A stretch of DNA of 64,000 nt from assembly GCF_905220565.1 (NCBI RefSeq), contig NC_059415.1, positions 7,926,501 to 7,990,500 of the forward strand. Reading direction: 5' to 3'. The notes beneath the pieces were generated by a model. That model did not search any database. It was not told where the DNA came from and worked only from the letters and a program-made list of their open reading frames with translations. Position numbers and translations under genes: made by a program. This stretch comes from Melitaea cinxia (lineage: Eukaryota; Arthropoda; Insecta; Lepidoptera; Nymphalidae). Below, piece after piece: positions 11,069 to 22,021 of the stretch. How positions within the stretch are numbered: the stretch's first letter is position 1; each line of letters opens with the position of its first letter.

Positions 11069-12800
11069 TTTTGCTAACTAATAATTGTCATACATTTTTA
11101 TAACAACCACTTCGGTGTGGTGGTGCTAGTGTCGCTTAAAACACTGAAGGTTTCCCCATGGTAGTCCCATTTAATTCGATTGAAATCTGATGATGACTTT
11201 TTGAGTAAGCTTTGATAACCCGTATGTACTTGGCTATTTTTTAGTTTACTTACGTTTGTTTTATAGTATTACTTGTCGATGTAATTGAAATCGATTTTTT
11301 TCTGGGAGTAAATACAATTTTATTGAATATAGTGTATAATGTATATAATTATGCTCTACGTATTTTTATCGTGTCGGTTCAATATTTCCCGTTTTTTTAT
11401 TTTTGAACATTGAACATAAGAACATATCAGACGATGTATACTCTACATCACTTGTATATAAAATAAATTTTCTACAACCGTGTCAATCGATTTCTTTACA
11501 ATTTTTAGATCGCCTTTTTTTCTCTTCAAACGTATTTTACAACACGTAACGTGAACGTTAACGTATTGTACAACATCTACAGTAATAGATAAAGGTAACA
11601 CAGCGGATCTCAAAACAAAAGTACCGCATACTCTTTAAATGATGCAATCCACCACGTTTAAGGAATAAGAAGATAAATTTATCGATACATCGTCTGTCGA
11701 ATAAATCGTGTCTCTTTCCGTCCACTACATAAAACCAATTCAATGTTTTCTAGTAAAAATGCAGTCGAATTGACAACCTTCTCCTTTTATTGAAGTCGGT
11801 TATAAAGAAGCTTGCATTTGTCAGCAATAGAGTGAATAGCAGTACTTTATACTTGTGATCTTTATATGAACATACGCTATACACTATACTTTAATAGGTA
11901 TTTCACCTTAACTGGCGGCTTCGATACAGCAACAAGCAAATGGAAATTACGATCGGGCTAAATGTAATCAAATAAGGCCTCTACGCTACCTCTCGTCACG
12001 TGTCAGTGATTTGGTTTTACCTCGCTCCAGTCAAACTAACCGTAGCTTTGACTGTTCACACGAATTTTGGTTTAGAACATTTGGGTTTTGGATATTGCAT
12101 AATTCTTTAATAACCCATATGAAGGCTTGAATTAGGCTAATGTTACTGAGATAAGAAATGTTATAAGATGTTGGATTTTTAAAGAGAGATAGTAGGAAAC
12201 AAAGGAAGTAACGGAGGTGGTAACCAAATTTATTTTTTTATATAATTTTTTTTAATTAGTTTTTCCCTATATACTTTTATTGATAACTAAATTTAAAAGT
12301 AAAGAAGGACCTGATTTCAAATAAGAGTTTCAATATTAACGATATGTTTTTGAACTTGTTTGTTCACTCTCTAGTTAGATATATCTACCTAGTATATGTA
12401 CGGTATGCATAATACTTATTAAATCCACGAAACATATCAGAAATAGGATAATATTTTCCAAAATTTTATTATACGTGACGAAAATAGTAAATTTATAGTT
12501 TTATCTTAACGATCTTTTAATAAATAAATACTAACAATAACACTACAAGACACGGGAGTTCCATCACGGTCCTTTTTGGTTGAACAGAAAATATTTTAAA
12601 GATTGTACCGTAGATATTTCAATAATTTCAATTTGATAATCATAACGCTTAGTAAAAGGTGAAAATAACTTGAAACTCTGAATTCGAATTAGTGTTTGAA
12701 GGTATACATTAAGCTCTAGGGTACGTTTTAGTAAAGGTGTAAGTTTCATTAATGAAATTTGTGAATAGTTCCTATTTCAATACAACAAACCACTTTAACT
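11069..12800. other. non-coding with fragments of the AACCGACTTC repeat and an inverted repeat arm
   Basis: 11145-11320 and 11748-11808 resemble modules of the AACCGACTTC family (TTACTTGTCGATGTAATTGA; CAGTCGAATTGACAACC). About 11335-11720 matches 15290-15590 in inverted orientation (shared ACATCTACAGTAATAGATAA and GCGGATCTCAAAACAAAAGT). No gene was recognised. Confidence 0.5.
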
Positions 12801-12809
12801 TAACAATAC

Positions 12810-12815
12810 TTTAAT
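12810..12815 (-). terminator. poly(A) signal of gloverin gene 1
   Basis: On the minus strand, ATTAAA lies about 43 bases after the stop codon, in the same position and context as in gene 2. Confidence 0.6.
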
Positions 12816-12857
12816 AAATATCAACAATAATACTATAAGATATGGTCGCGGCGGGCT

Positions 12858-13714
12858 TCACCAGCGGTAGTTGAAGTTGGCGAGCCCGCCGTACTCGCGC
12901 CGCATGCCCGCCGCGCGCCCGTACGTGCCCTGCAGAGAGAAGTCGCCGTTCTTGCCGACCGGCCAGCGCCCGCCCGCCGCGGCCTGGTACTGTGGACAGA
13001 CGGAGCGTTACTTCACGTGAGCTATCAGAGAGATCTCAGAGAGCGGACTGCTTCATATCGAGCAAGAGACAGTCTCAGAGAGCGGAGAGGGACTCACCGA
13101 GGTGCCTCCGTGGACCTGCTTGCTCATGTCGAAGGAGGCCGCCGCGTTGGGGTTCTTCCAGTTGAGACCACCTCCGAAGTGCGACGAGCCGCCGTCAGGC
13201 CCCAGAACGCGCATGCCGTTCGCCTGGCCCGTCAGCGTACCGCGCGCGTCGTTGAAGATCTGGTGCTCGTAGCCGGCCTTGCCCTGCGTTACAATAAGAA
13301 ATTAATGAAAGTGTATCAACAGAAAGAGTTACTACGTTTATTACTCAGTTAGAGAACAGGGAGCCGTTCTTACGAAGAGCCCGGCGTCGCTCTGTCCGAG
13401 CGTGCCGAACACGCGCCCGTCGCCCATCTGCTTGTCGAACGTGACGTCGCGGCGCTGTCTCGTCGCGTGCCACATCGGGTAACTGTGGAGAATGACGTTT
13501 GTGTTGAAGTAAATCTTTTTTACATAGTTTTTATTACAAAAGTACACAAAAGTCATAAGTAGGCTAGACTTTTAGAAAAATTGTTTTTAAAAAGTCTGTA
13601 ATTGTAGTGCCACAATACTCACGGGTCAACGAGTAGGTCTGGCTGAAATTGATAGTCTTGTGCCGCGGCTGCGACCACCAGGAGCAACGCGGGGAGCGCG
13701 TTGATGAGTTGCAT
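12858..13714 (-). CDS. gloverin: gloverin antimicrobial peptide, gene 1
   Basis: Secreted immune peptide of the fat body and haemolymph. The family acts mainly on Gram-negative bacteria, binding LPS and disturbing the outer membrane. Coding exons on the minus strand are 13714-13623, 13482-13374, 13283-13098 and 12989-12858, all with GT/AG borders, giving 172 residues. Residues 1-18 (MQLINALPALLLVVAAAA) are the signal peptide. A short propeptide ends in the furin-like site RQRR (39-42). The mature peptide (43-172, 130 residues) begins DVTFDKQMGDGRVFGTLGQS, is glycine-rich, lacks cysteine and ends FNYRW. Length and start match the family. Exons 2-4 differ from gene 2 at only about two residues (Met34 for Val, Met for Ile in FDMSKQ). 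The exons are GC-rich against an AT-rich background. A 5' UTR intron carries a MITE. The gene is divergent from gene 2. Confidence 0.93.
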
Positions 13715-13819
13715 CTCGACTGAAAATATATTATGAACGTTATAAAGATAATTCTGGCTGATAAATATATACTTAATTATAGTATTTTAAGAATTTAGAT
13801 TAACGTGGTTACTTCTATT

Positions 13820-13977
13820 ACTAAAACTATTCATAAACGGGATATTTACCATGTTTTTTATTTTCATTTTGCGGAGCTCGATATTTCGACATTAGCTGCG
13901 AATGTCTTGTTCACGAGACTCCTCTCGTGTACAAGGGTATGAGAGTACTATCGTTCCCGTTTATGAATAGTTTTAGT
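13820..13977. mobile_element. 158-bp MITE in the 5' UTR intron of gloverin gene 1
   Basis: The ends are a perfect 23-bp inverted repeat (13820-13842 and 13955-13977), beginning ACTAAAACTATTCATAAACG. The core contains ACATTAGCTGCGAATGTC and CGAGACTCCTCTCGTG, both self-complementary. It sits between the leader exon (ending 14048) and exon 1 of gloverin gene 1 and is absent from the matching intron of gene 2. Confidence 0.75.
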
Positions 13978-14047
13978 GAGTTAAGAATGTTTATAGACAT
14001 CATTTTACATTATAAACGAAATTAAATAATTATTAATAAAACCTTAC

Positions 14048-14281
14048 CTTTTACAAAGAGATATATTAAAGTGCCAAAGTAGTAAAAACCCCAAATGCTG
14101 CCGCACAAGTGATATCTTCAACCCTCTGGAACTGGTATTTATATACGGCGCAGTGAGCCGGGACTTCCTTAGAATATTCCGATCTGTCGGTAAATGTTTT
14201 TCCCCGCACGCGCTCGTCTCGGTGAATCTTATTACGTTGATTAGAGGTTCATTCTCTCGCTTATCAGTTGTCGGGAAAACA
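14048..14281 (-). promoter_or_regulatory. gloverin gene 1 promoter and leader exon
   Basis: Read on the minus strand: a GATA site TGATAAG (14266-14260), a CGGGAAAAC kB-like sequence nearby on the plus strand (14272-14280), GCGGGGAAAAACAT (14207-14194), and a TATA box TATATAAATA (14145-14136). The predicted start is near 14110. A leader exon ends at 14048 before donor GTAAGG and splices to an acceptor ending TTTTCAG at 13720. Adjacent GATA and kB-type sites are the usual arrangement in insect immune promoters driven by Rel proteins; binding here is inferred. Confidence 0.65.
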
Positions 14282-15690
14282 AATTAATCATATTACAAAT
14301 AAATGAACAGCTGACGACTTATCTTCAATGTTTGTAAATGTACAAATGTGTGCACATTTAGCAATTGAATAAGTAAATATGTTTAGCTTATAGTAAAAGG
14401 AACATTGAGTTAAAAATTAAAGTTTTATTTACATACTCAAATTTAAAAAAATCACTCCATGTAGATGCTATAACAAGTAACATAAAATATTGATTATACA
14501 CATATGTACTTACAACAGAAGCCATTACTTTACACAAAATTATAATGCTACGTGTCCATACTACGCTACCCGAAACCTTAAATAACATAAAGCCCTTGTT
14601 TAAACACCCATATTTCATTTTAATCCTAAATTTCCTTGTTCCAGACATAATAAACCCAGAATGGCTATTAAATTTGCAAATCCCTTAATGGAGATTAAAA
14701 AAAAAATTAAAATTTTACTGAACTTTGATCTTTTTTTTAATAATATATTTTGACTTAAATATGTTTAACAATTTTTTTAGTTTAAATACATAAGAAAGAG
14801 CGGTATATTATGGTTCTTTGTTTAAGTATAATAAGTGTAGAAACCGAAAAGATTCATAGCTAGTAAAAAAGCTCAATAGGCTCGGGTTTTCATTGAGGTA
14901 AAGTACAGCAGCACTCTTGTTAGACGATCTATCTGTACCTATAAAAAAGGCCGTATCAGGCTGTTATATCTTGTTCATAAAGCCTATCAGTACCTTATAT
15001 GTAAGATAATCTTTTTCGGTAACTTCGATCAATGGACGATTCCTTCTAAATTCAAACTAATTGACAGCCTTTCTCAGTCAATTACTTTTTAGGAAAACGG
15101 TTCTGATTACTTTAGTATTAACAGTGAGTAATTTTTTTGTATTTGTTGTAAAAAGGATGATCTCAAATACGATCAAAGAATTTGGAATTATATATTTTAT
15201 TGTTTAAGTAACAATTTTAACCAACTTCCAAAAAATATGGAATCAGTTGCTCTACAGTCCATAATTTAGAGTTCTCTGGTGTTAAAACTTTCTCGGTAGA
15301 TTCGGCTGTCGATAAATTTAGATCTTCTTATTATGCTTATTCCAACATGGTGGCTTGCATCATTTAAAGATGCGGTACTTTTGTTTTGAGATCCGCTGTG
15401 TTGACTTTATCTATTACTGTAGATGTTGTAATACGTTACCAAATAAAAAATTATGAAGAGAAGCAAAAGAATAGATCCAAAAATGTGTTCTCAATTGATA
15501 GGTAATTAAAAAGCGTAAAATAACAAAAATGCAAAATATACAACCGACACGCCAGGAATACGTAGAGCAAAATTATACAATCTACATTCAAAAATAAAGT
15601 ATTAATTTGTCATTGGAATTAAAGTTAATACGCACGTAGAGATAAATTATATATATCAAGTTTGGGTTCGATGTTTAATTTAATTCAGTC
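14282..15690. other. non-coding spacer between the gloverin genes, left part
   Basis: AT-rich. 15215-15240 begins an AACCGACTTC-family fragment. 15290-15590 is an inverted copy of 11335-11720. A 5S-type upstream block (TTAATACGCACGTAGAGATA) begins near 15625. No gene was seen. Confidence 0.5.
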
Positions 15691-15809
15691 GCCAACGTCC
15701 ATACCACGCTGAATACACCGGTTCTCGTCTGATCACCGAAGTTAAGCAACGTCGGGCGCGGTCAGTACTTGGATGGGTGACCGCCTGGGAACACCGCGTG
15801 ACGTTGGCT
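15691..15809 (+). rRNA. 5S rRNA, copy 2
   Basis: A 119-nt full-length 5S gene, between the two gloverin genes. It differs from copy 1 at two positions seen by eye (CACGCTGAA and CGTCTGATC instead of CACGTTGAA and CGTCCGATC). Helix I and the internal control region are intact, and a T run follows. The downstream flank switches directly into an AACCGACTTC-family repeat. Confidence 0.92.
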
Positions 15810-15960
15810 TTTTGCCTTTTTAACCGACTTACAAATATAGAAGAAGTTCTCAATTCGGTTGCATTTTTTTATGTATCTTATCTGAGAACTATTGACTTGG
15901 TAGACCGATTTCTATGATATTTTTTTAATCGAAATTATCGTAGACTTAGGAGAAGTTAAA
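15810..15960 (+). repeat. AACCGACTTC-family fragment
   Basis: Contains TTAACCGACTTACAAATA, AGTTCTCAATTCGGTTGCAT and a following poly-T, matching the start of the family. It abuts the 3' end of 5S copy 2 within about 10 bp. Confidence 0.6.
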
Positions 15961-16735
15961 AAGTCTCAAATAATAAGGAAAATACATATAAATATATAGG
16001 TATTTTATCAGGTAAATACACCTATTACCAAATAATAAAGCAATAACTCGAGCATAGGTAGAGTAATTACGATTAGACTTTCTTTTCTATCTTTAGAATA
16101 TCTTATTTTATCAAACAGATGTCCTACTATTCCTAAAGTATGGAATATATTCTTAGTCATAAATAAATAAAAATAGTTAATATTATGATTTATTTAATTA
16201 GTTAATATTTATGATTTATTTTTTTTTATTTTTTTTTTATATTAACATAATAGCTTTTACTATTAATTATATTATTTTCCTTATTTATTTATATGTACAG
16301 TTAATGCCTCATGTCATGTGTCAACATCCAGCAGAAATAAAACAAATTCCAAAATTCCGATATAATCGGCTGAAATTGATGAACTTTCCTTTAGAGATCT
16401 GCAGAGGGGTTTTTTGGGATTTTTGGAACACTTTAATTTCTTAAAGACAACTAACTATCTCATACTTTTCGTTCGCGGCTTGTCCCGTGTGGATTACACG
16501 TTCGTTAAGATATATTCACACATTACATATTTCATATTTATTTCATATTATGTTTCAACTTACAAGGAATGCAAACAAACGAAAGTGGCATGCATGGAAC
16601 TCATAAATTGAATTACCAATTCGTCGTTAGGATTCCTAAGAGCTGCCACGATAACCCTGCACTGAATTGTGCCGTATTAACATATATACACCAAAGTAGA
16701 TGTCGTATTTTCTATACATATCCATCTATTTTTAT
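15961..16735. other. non-coding
   Basis: Short open frames overlap on the + strand (for example 16211-16444), but they are AT-driven with no motif or splice sites. No feature can be supported. Confidence 0.4.
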
Positions 16736-16739
16736 TTAT

Positions 16740-16970
16740 ACAAATATTTACTTCTGGTCTAGGTTCTATCCTTGAAGGTCTCCTCTTCCATGTTTCGAAG
16801 AGTACGCAAAGCTGTCGGTATGGGTTGTTATCATAGATACCCGACATCGATCGTTTCTCATAGTAAGGAATATAACCGACAACTCTAAGTAGAGCACTCT
16901 TCTCCAACTAAAAGAAAAAGACCTGCCGGCCCCGCCAGCCAATTGCCAGTTGTGAAACATTATAGGCTGA
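16740..16970 (+). repeat. SINE-1, degenerate copy
   Basis: Shares with other SINE-1 copies the blocks TCCATG..TCGAAGAGTACG, GGTTGTTATCATAGATACC and ATCGTTTCTCATAGTAAGGA in the opposite orientation to the copy at 9889. The divergence is high. Confidence 0.55.
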
Positions 16971-17424
16971 ATCAATCAATCTAATATCAACAAATCGAAT
17001 AAATATGAAAATTTATCGCAGGTGAAATTGCAAAGCGATCCACGTCACGACTAAGTAAACGATATTGTATTTTTATTAAGTTTCTTAGAATTCACTTTAT
17101 TCCGTTGAAAATCTCGTACAAACAGTGACGTCTCGGGGACAGGAGCGGGATGTAATTTGTAAAGTTTATAATGAAATACTCCGCTGAAGACGACGAGTTT
17201 GTTATAGAGCGAGAAACTGAACTTCGTGAAGATACGAGAGGATACACCGGGCTCGCAATTTAGTCGCATTAATATTATATCAGCTAAAGCTTGTAAAGTT
17301 AATTTCTATAAGGCGTATACATTTTTAAAAACTTTTTACTATCACTACTATTATCTAGCTCAGTCATTGAAAATCAAATGAGATATATGGAACAAAGGTA
17401 AATAAATATTTTTTGGAGTTCGAT
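16971..17424. other. non-coding
   Basis: Nothing recognised. A short minus-strand frame at 17051-17269 has no supporting motif. Confidence 0.4.
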
Positions 17425-17655
17425 TCCATATAAGGCCCCCAGTATGAAAAAAATACGAGGATCTGAACGAATGATTTCGTTACGTTTTTGTTAACGCCAT
17501 CTATCGTATATAGATGGGTGGTGTGATTATTTCATTCGTTTATTTACCATTTGATATAGTATTAATTTTTTTCTTAGACTGGTACACAAATTTTTGTTTC
17601 TATTTGGATACTCGGTCTGAAGGAGTAAGCTTCAGTCGTGCGACGGAGCTGACAC
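17425..17655. mobile_element. MITE copy (ATATAAGGCCCCC family)
   Basis: Shares with 44705-44935 the blocks CATATAAGGCCCCCAGTATG, GAACGAATGA..CGTTACGTTTT, TTTATTTACCATTTGATAT, TTTTTCTTAGACT and TCTGAAGGAGTAAGCTTCAG. The other copy carries a short inverted end, AGTTTACTCCTT against AAGGAGTAAACT. No coding capacity. Confidence 0.6.
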
Positions 17656-18850
17656 ATGCACTTTTTTTAAACTATAATTTTTAATAATCTATGTAGGCAT
17701 AATTTAGGATACTGTGTGTGTTATTTTTATGTTATAAAAGTGGCAAATAAGTAACGGTCCGTTTAATGGTGAGCGGATATCGTAGCCGATGGACGGCTGC
17801 AGCACCAGGAGCAAGTATACCTTACACAACTGGAATACAAAGTTACTTGAAAGTCAATTATTTGGCTGTAATCTTCAATAAGGTACGAGCAAAATACTTC
17901 CAACTATGCTCAACCTTAATTAATCTAGCGATTGTTAAATTGTATTATAATAACAATAAAATTTAATTTTCTCAAACAGCTACTTGCTCTCTCATTTTCT
18001 TTCTGATCTTCTTTTTTAATAATTACTTATTAAAGGAAATGTAAAAATCAATTGTGTCTCAGTCCTAACTGAGGAGATCCCAGTACCGTCGAAGCGCGAA
18101 ATGGAACGACTTGTTAGTTCTGCAAAAAGAAGATTTATCTCAAGTTTATAGCGGCCGGCAAATGACGTCCTTTCACGATGCATTTCGCGCCGCGGGAGAT
18201 TAAACGAAAACTTTCGATTCTGAAGTACGTTTTAATTTTATCGATTTTAAATAAAGTATGATATCAACTTGTTTTAAGATTAAATTAATTATAATTTACA
18301 ATAATAATGAATAAATCAAATATGAATATTATTCATTTAAAGTTGCTCGGACAGTACCCCGTAAGTCATAAAAGATTTTTTTTTAATTAAAAATAAAAAC
18401 TTGAATACGAAAATTCATTATTATAATTTAACCATTACCTAATAATATTATGAATTAGATTAATTAAATAACACGTTGCCACACGGCGCTGAATCATGTA
18501 GTTTATTTGCTGTTAAGTATGGTGGACTGTAATTTTCGTGAATTTCTTATCTTTTGCATTAAAATATATTTTAAGGCATTCGTTAGATTTTTTTTATTTT
18601 TAACGTATTTTACGAAAGTTGATTAATCGAAATAGAAGTACAACTGCATCGAATCTGAACGACTGAATCGTGATCGATTTTTGTGTATCATTCCTTGGCA
18701 ATGATTTACCTATGTATATGTAATTAGACTAATTTTTGCTTGTACGTATAGTACAACTCGTTTTGTACTATACCTACAATATACTTAATTAAAAATCACA
18801 CCACAGATTACATAATTATTTTTTTAATGTCGTTTTTTTTTTCTATCTTC
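17656..18850. other. non-coding
   Basis: No gene was found. A short + frame at 17766-17966 lacks motifs or splice support. The rest is AT-rich. Confidence 0.4.
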
Positions 18851-18854
18851 TAAT

Positions 18855-19020
18855 GTAACAGGCGTCTTCGGTGCGACAAAGCCAGTACTGCGGTCACCAA
18901 CGCGCCTGCCCAGCGTGGCGACTATGGGCAAAACACATGAGTTCACGTTATTTTTGGCGTAAACTTGTGGAGGCCTATGTCCAGCAGTGGACTGTATAGG
19001 CTGTAATGATAATGTAACAG
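18855..19020 (+). repeat. SINE-3, 3' half
   Basis: Contains GCGTCTTCGGTGCGACAAAG, CCAGTACTGCGGTCACCAAC, GGGCAAAACACATGAGTTCA and the tail GAGGCCTATGTCCAGCAGTG..TAGGCTGTAATGATAATG. This tail is shared with an RTE-like LINE at 63797-63934. Fuller copies are 38305-38632 (minus) and 58951-59275 (plus). Confidence 0.75.
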
Positions 19021-19393
19021 TGCTCTCATACAAACTTCCATTCCTTAATTACTTTGTTATTTACTTTATTGTAACTATATTTTTTAATAATTTAGTTTAT
19101 TTCTATCTTTAATTTTAATAGTACATTGAACTCGTGCGAAGCTGTATTCGTACCTTTGTTTTTGGATTATTGTATTTGAGCTTTGTATAAACATTCATTT
19201 CATAAAAACTAAGCGCTTACAAAAACTTTTCTCTCATTTAGATTAGTAAAAAAGGCGAATTATTAAATTGATTAAAAAATAAGGTATTTTTTTAACCAGA
19301 AATTATGACGATTCTCACCACCGTCGAACACTGACATAAGATCAAGATCATGTGGTGACATAATTTTACAATTGATATAGGAAGGAATTGCCT

Positions 19394-19568
19394 CTTATCA
19401 AAATATTCATTAAGTTGAACGTACGCGGGGAAGAACATCAACTCTGAGCGCATCCCGTTTATCTGGACGGTGTATAAATATAAGTTCCAATTAGATTAAT
19501 TTATCATTTCTTTCGCGACATTTGAGAATATAACTGCTCTTAACTTTAGGTAAATCTTTTTATAACAG
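19394..19568 (+). promoter_or_regulatory. gloverin gene 2 promoter and leader exon
   Basis: The upstream region has a GATA-type site CTTATCA (19394-19400, TGATAAG on the other strand), the element GCGGGGAAGAACAT (19425-19438) shared with gene 1, and a TATA box TATAAATA (19473-19480). The predicted start is near 19505. The leader exon ends at 19568 before donor GTAAGT. The downstream acceptor at 19730-19731 places exon 1 four bases before the ATG at 19737. Immune regulation by GATA and Rel factors is inferred from layout. Confidence 0.65.
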
Positions 19569-19736
19569 GTAAGTTACTATGTTTATTTAATTTGGCATAT
19601 AATTATTGCTTAATTTTTTTAATGAAAAGTAGGTACCTACCTATGTGCTTTTGATTCAAGACAGTTTATTCTGAAAAGAAGCGTATTAGCAAAAGTGGAC
19701 GATCATTCTATGTGTATATTTATATTTACAGCCAAA

Positions 19737-20580
19737 ATGCAGATTCTATACACAATTTCTATGGTTTTCCTGGTGGTCGCGGCGCAAGATTATCAGCCGC
19801 AGCAAGACTTCCTCATCGACCCGTGAGTATTTTGTCGCTCCAATAAAGTTCTCCTTAAATGATAAATTTTTTCTTAAGATCTAACCTACTTTTGACTTTT
19901 TAAAAAGATATTATATATATTATATATAAAAAGATTTGCCTCAACACAGACGTCATTCCCCACAGTTACCCGGTGTGGCACGCGACGAGACAGCGCCGCG
20001 ACGTCACGTTCGACAAGCAGATGGGCGACGGGCGCGTGTTCGGCACGCTCGGACAGAGCGACGCCGGGCTCTTCGTAAGAACGGCTCTCTGTTCTCTAAC
20101 TGAGTATCTCTTTCTGTTGATACACTTGTACTAAGTTCTCACTGTAACGCAGGGCAAGGCCGGCTACGAGCACCAGATCTTCAACGACGCGCGCGGTACG
20201 CTGACGGGCCAGGCGAACGGCATGCGCGTTCTGGGGCCTGACGGCGGCTCGTCGCACTTCGGAGGTGGCCTCAACTGGAAGAACCCCAACGCGGCGGCCT
20301 CCTTCGACATCAGCAAGCAGGTCCACGGAGGAACCTCGGTGAGTCCCTCTCCGCTCTCTGAGACTGTCTCTTGCTCGATATGAAGCAGTCCGCTCTCTGA
20401 GATCTCTCCCTGATAGGTCAGGTGAAGTAATGCTCCGTCTGTCCACAGTACCAGGCCGCGGCGGGCGGGCGCTGGCCGGTCGGCAAGAACGGCGACTTCT
20501 CTCTGCAGGGCACGTACGGGCGCGCGGCGGGCATGCGGCGCGAGTACGGCGGGCTCGCCAACTTCAACTACCGCTGGTGA
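19737..20580 (+). CDS. gloverin: gloverin antimicrobial peptide, gene 2
   Basis: Coding exons 19737-19822, 19966-20074, 20153-20338 and 20449-20580, all with GT/AG borders, encode 170 residues. The start ATG is the first after the leader intron and opens a typical signal peptide (MQILYTISMVFLVVAA, cleavage near residue 16). A propeptide rich in Gln and Pro ends in RQRR (37-40). The mature peptide (41-170, 130 residues) starts DVTFDKQMGDGRVFGTLGQS and ends LANFNYRW, without cysteine and rich in Gly. This matches family length and the conserved FGTLGQ.D.GLFGKAG core. The peptide is secreted and acts on Gram-negative cell envelopes. Exon 4 looks identical to gene 1; exon 1 and the promoter differ clearly. 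The gene diverges from gene 1, with about 5.4 kb between promoters, and could be co-regulated with it. Confidence 0.94.
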
Positions 20581-20621
20581 AGCCCCCGCGACCATATCAT
20601 ATAGTATTATTGTTTATATTT

Positions 20622-20627
20622 ATTAAA
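20622..20627 (+). terminator. poly(A) signal of gloverin gene 2
   Basis: ATTAAA lies 41 bases after the stop. The surrounding 3' UTR matches that of gene 1 almost base for base up to about 20645, where similarity ends. Confidence 0.6.
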
Positions 20628-20645
20628 GTATTGTTAAGTTAAAGT

Positions 20646-21845
20646 ATTTTTTTCTATATATTTCCCCTTATTTTAAGCACAAATTAATAGTTACTGGTTC
20701 AGTTTTGTTTATAAATACCTAGATTTACGACACGTGTTTAGTTCGTTAATTTTAAAAATTTTGAATTGTGATTTTATTAAAACTAGTTGTACTTTGCAAG
20801 TTTTTAAGAAGACACAATTTTGAAACATATCTGACGTATTAACTGTTGGAGGTATATTCGTATTTATAATAGTATGCTTTTTAGCACAAACGGTGAATTA
20901 TTTAGTAACCATTTAATTTAAATACACTCCACTATAATAAAAAGTTCTGGAAACGATATCCTTAAATTTGTAAGTCAACAATTTCGTTACTGTTATATAT
21001 TGTTATAGTAGTTTCGTCCTACAATATAGTAGCTATATGGATAATTTAATTTCTATTTGTGATCATAATACTAATTTCTAATAGTGATCATAATACTATA
21101 TTGTAATCAAAAATGATCAATCAAAAACTTATGTACATATATTATTTGACGTATAAAGCAAAGGTCGGCGCGAGCTTACAAAATAAAACCTTCGTGTCCC
21201 AAAGCTTGTTTGCTATCAAATCAATAACAAGGAACTAATATTATGAATTATATTTTAAGCGCGGTAAATATTTTTATTTACTCAAATCAACTCGCTCGAC
21301 CCTTCATTAACTTTTTCATGCACTATTTTGTTTATAAACAATTTAAATGAACTAGGATATTTTTAGCTTTATTACTTTTCCTACTAACGTTAATGCATTT
21401 TTTTTAGTGCAGAGGGTTAAATATTGGATTAAACTATTTATGCTCTTTCTGTTAAAGTTGTGCAGATCATGGATCATCATGGATCAGCCGTCATTTTAAT
21501 GTTTTGAAAATTTGACAAAAAATCACAAACGGCGTGTATTATTTATTATACATAGGTCCGAGAGGTGTTGGTCCGAGAAGATTTTATTTTGTTAGTATAT
21601 TGGGTAATATTTAACTTGTTCTTTTTAATTTCATAAAATTATAGAAAATAATAAAGCGATTGTTTAATTCTATGGTCTCGTCGACTTTTTATCTCTAAAG
21701 TACCTGTTTCGTAACATAAAGTAAACATGAAACATAAAGTAAGCTAAATAATAATATTTATAATAAATACTATCTTACAACTATACTCTATACAAATAAA
21801 CATAATTGGAGTGTCAGTTTGTAATATTAAAATAACCGCCTTTTA
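20646..21845. other. non-coding
   Basis: AT-rich downstream flank. A short direct duplication (GTGATCATAATACTA, about 21060-21095) is the only pattern seen. Confidence 0.4.
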
Positions 21846-22021
21846 ATTTGTACATTAGGGAATTCTAAACATTTTTTATATCATATCAAAAATCGACCTA
21901 TCGCGTTATCTCTAATCATGATATCGTGCTCTAGCCGAGAGCACCGACACGGTCAGTCGGAGATGCATGTTCGATCCCCGCTGGAACGGTCGATTTTTGA
22001 TATGATATAAAAAAAATATTT
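21846..22021. mobile_element. tRNA-like element with long inverted arms, copy A
   Basis: The left arm (CATTAGGGAATTCTAAACAT...ATATCATATCAAAAATCGACC) and right arm (GGTCGATTTTTGATATGATAT) are inverted repeats. Between them, on the plus strand, is a degraded tRNA-like core with CACCGACACGGTCAGTCGG and TGTTCGATCCCCGC. The element is flanked by a perfect 14-bp direct repeat ATAACCGCCTTTTA at 21832-21845 and 22022-22035, a likely target-site duplication. Here the 5' half of the tRNA-like core no longer folds properly. Confidence 0.75.

Noticed and set aside
13017..13352. 111-codon + strand frame over gloverin gene 1
   Set aside because: It lies antisense to gloverin exons 2-4 and their introns. 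Its length comes from the GC-rich coding strand; the spliced minus-strand gene explains the sequence.
20096..20595. Two long minus-strand frames over gloverin gene 2 (116 and 143 codons)
   Set aside because: Antisense shadows of exons 3 and 4. The plus-strand exons have proper splice sites and encode the known peptide.
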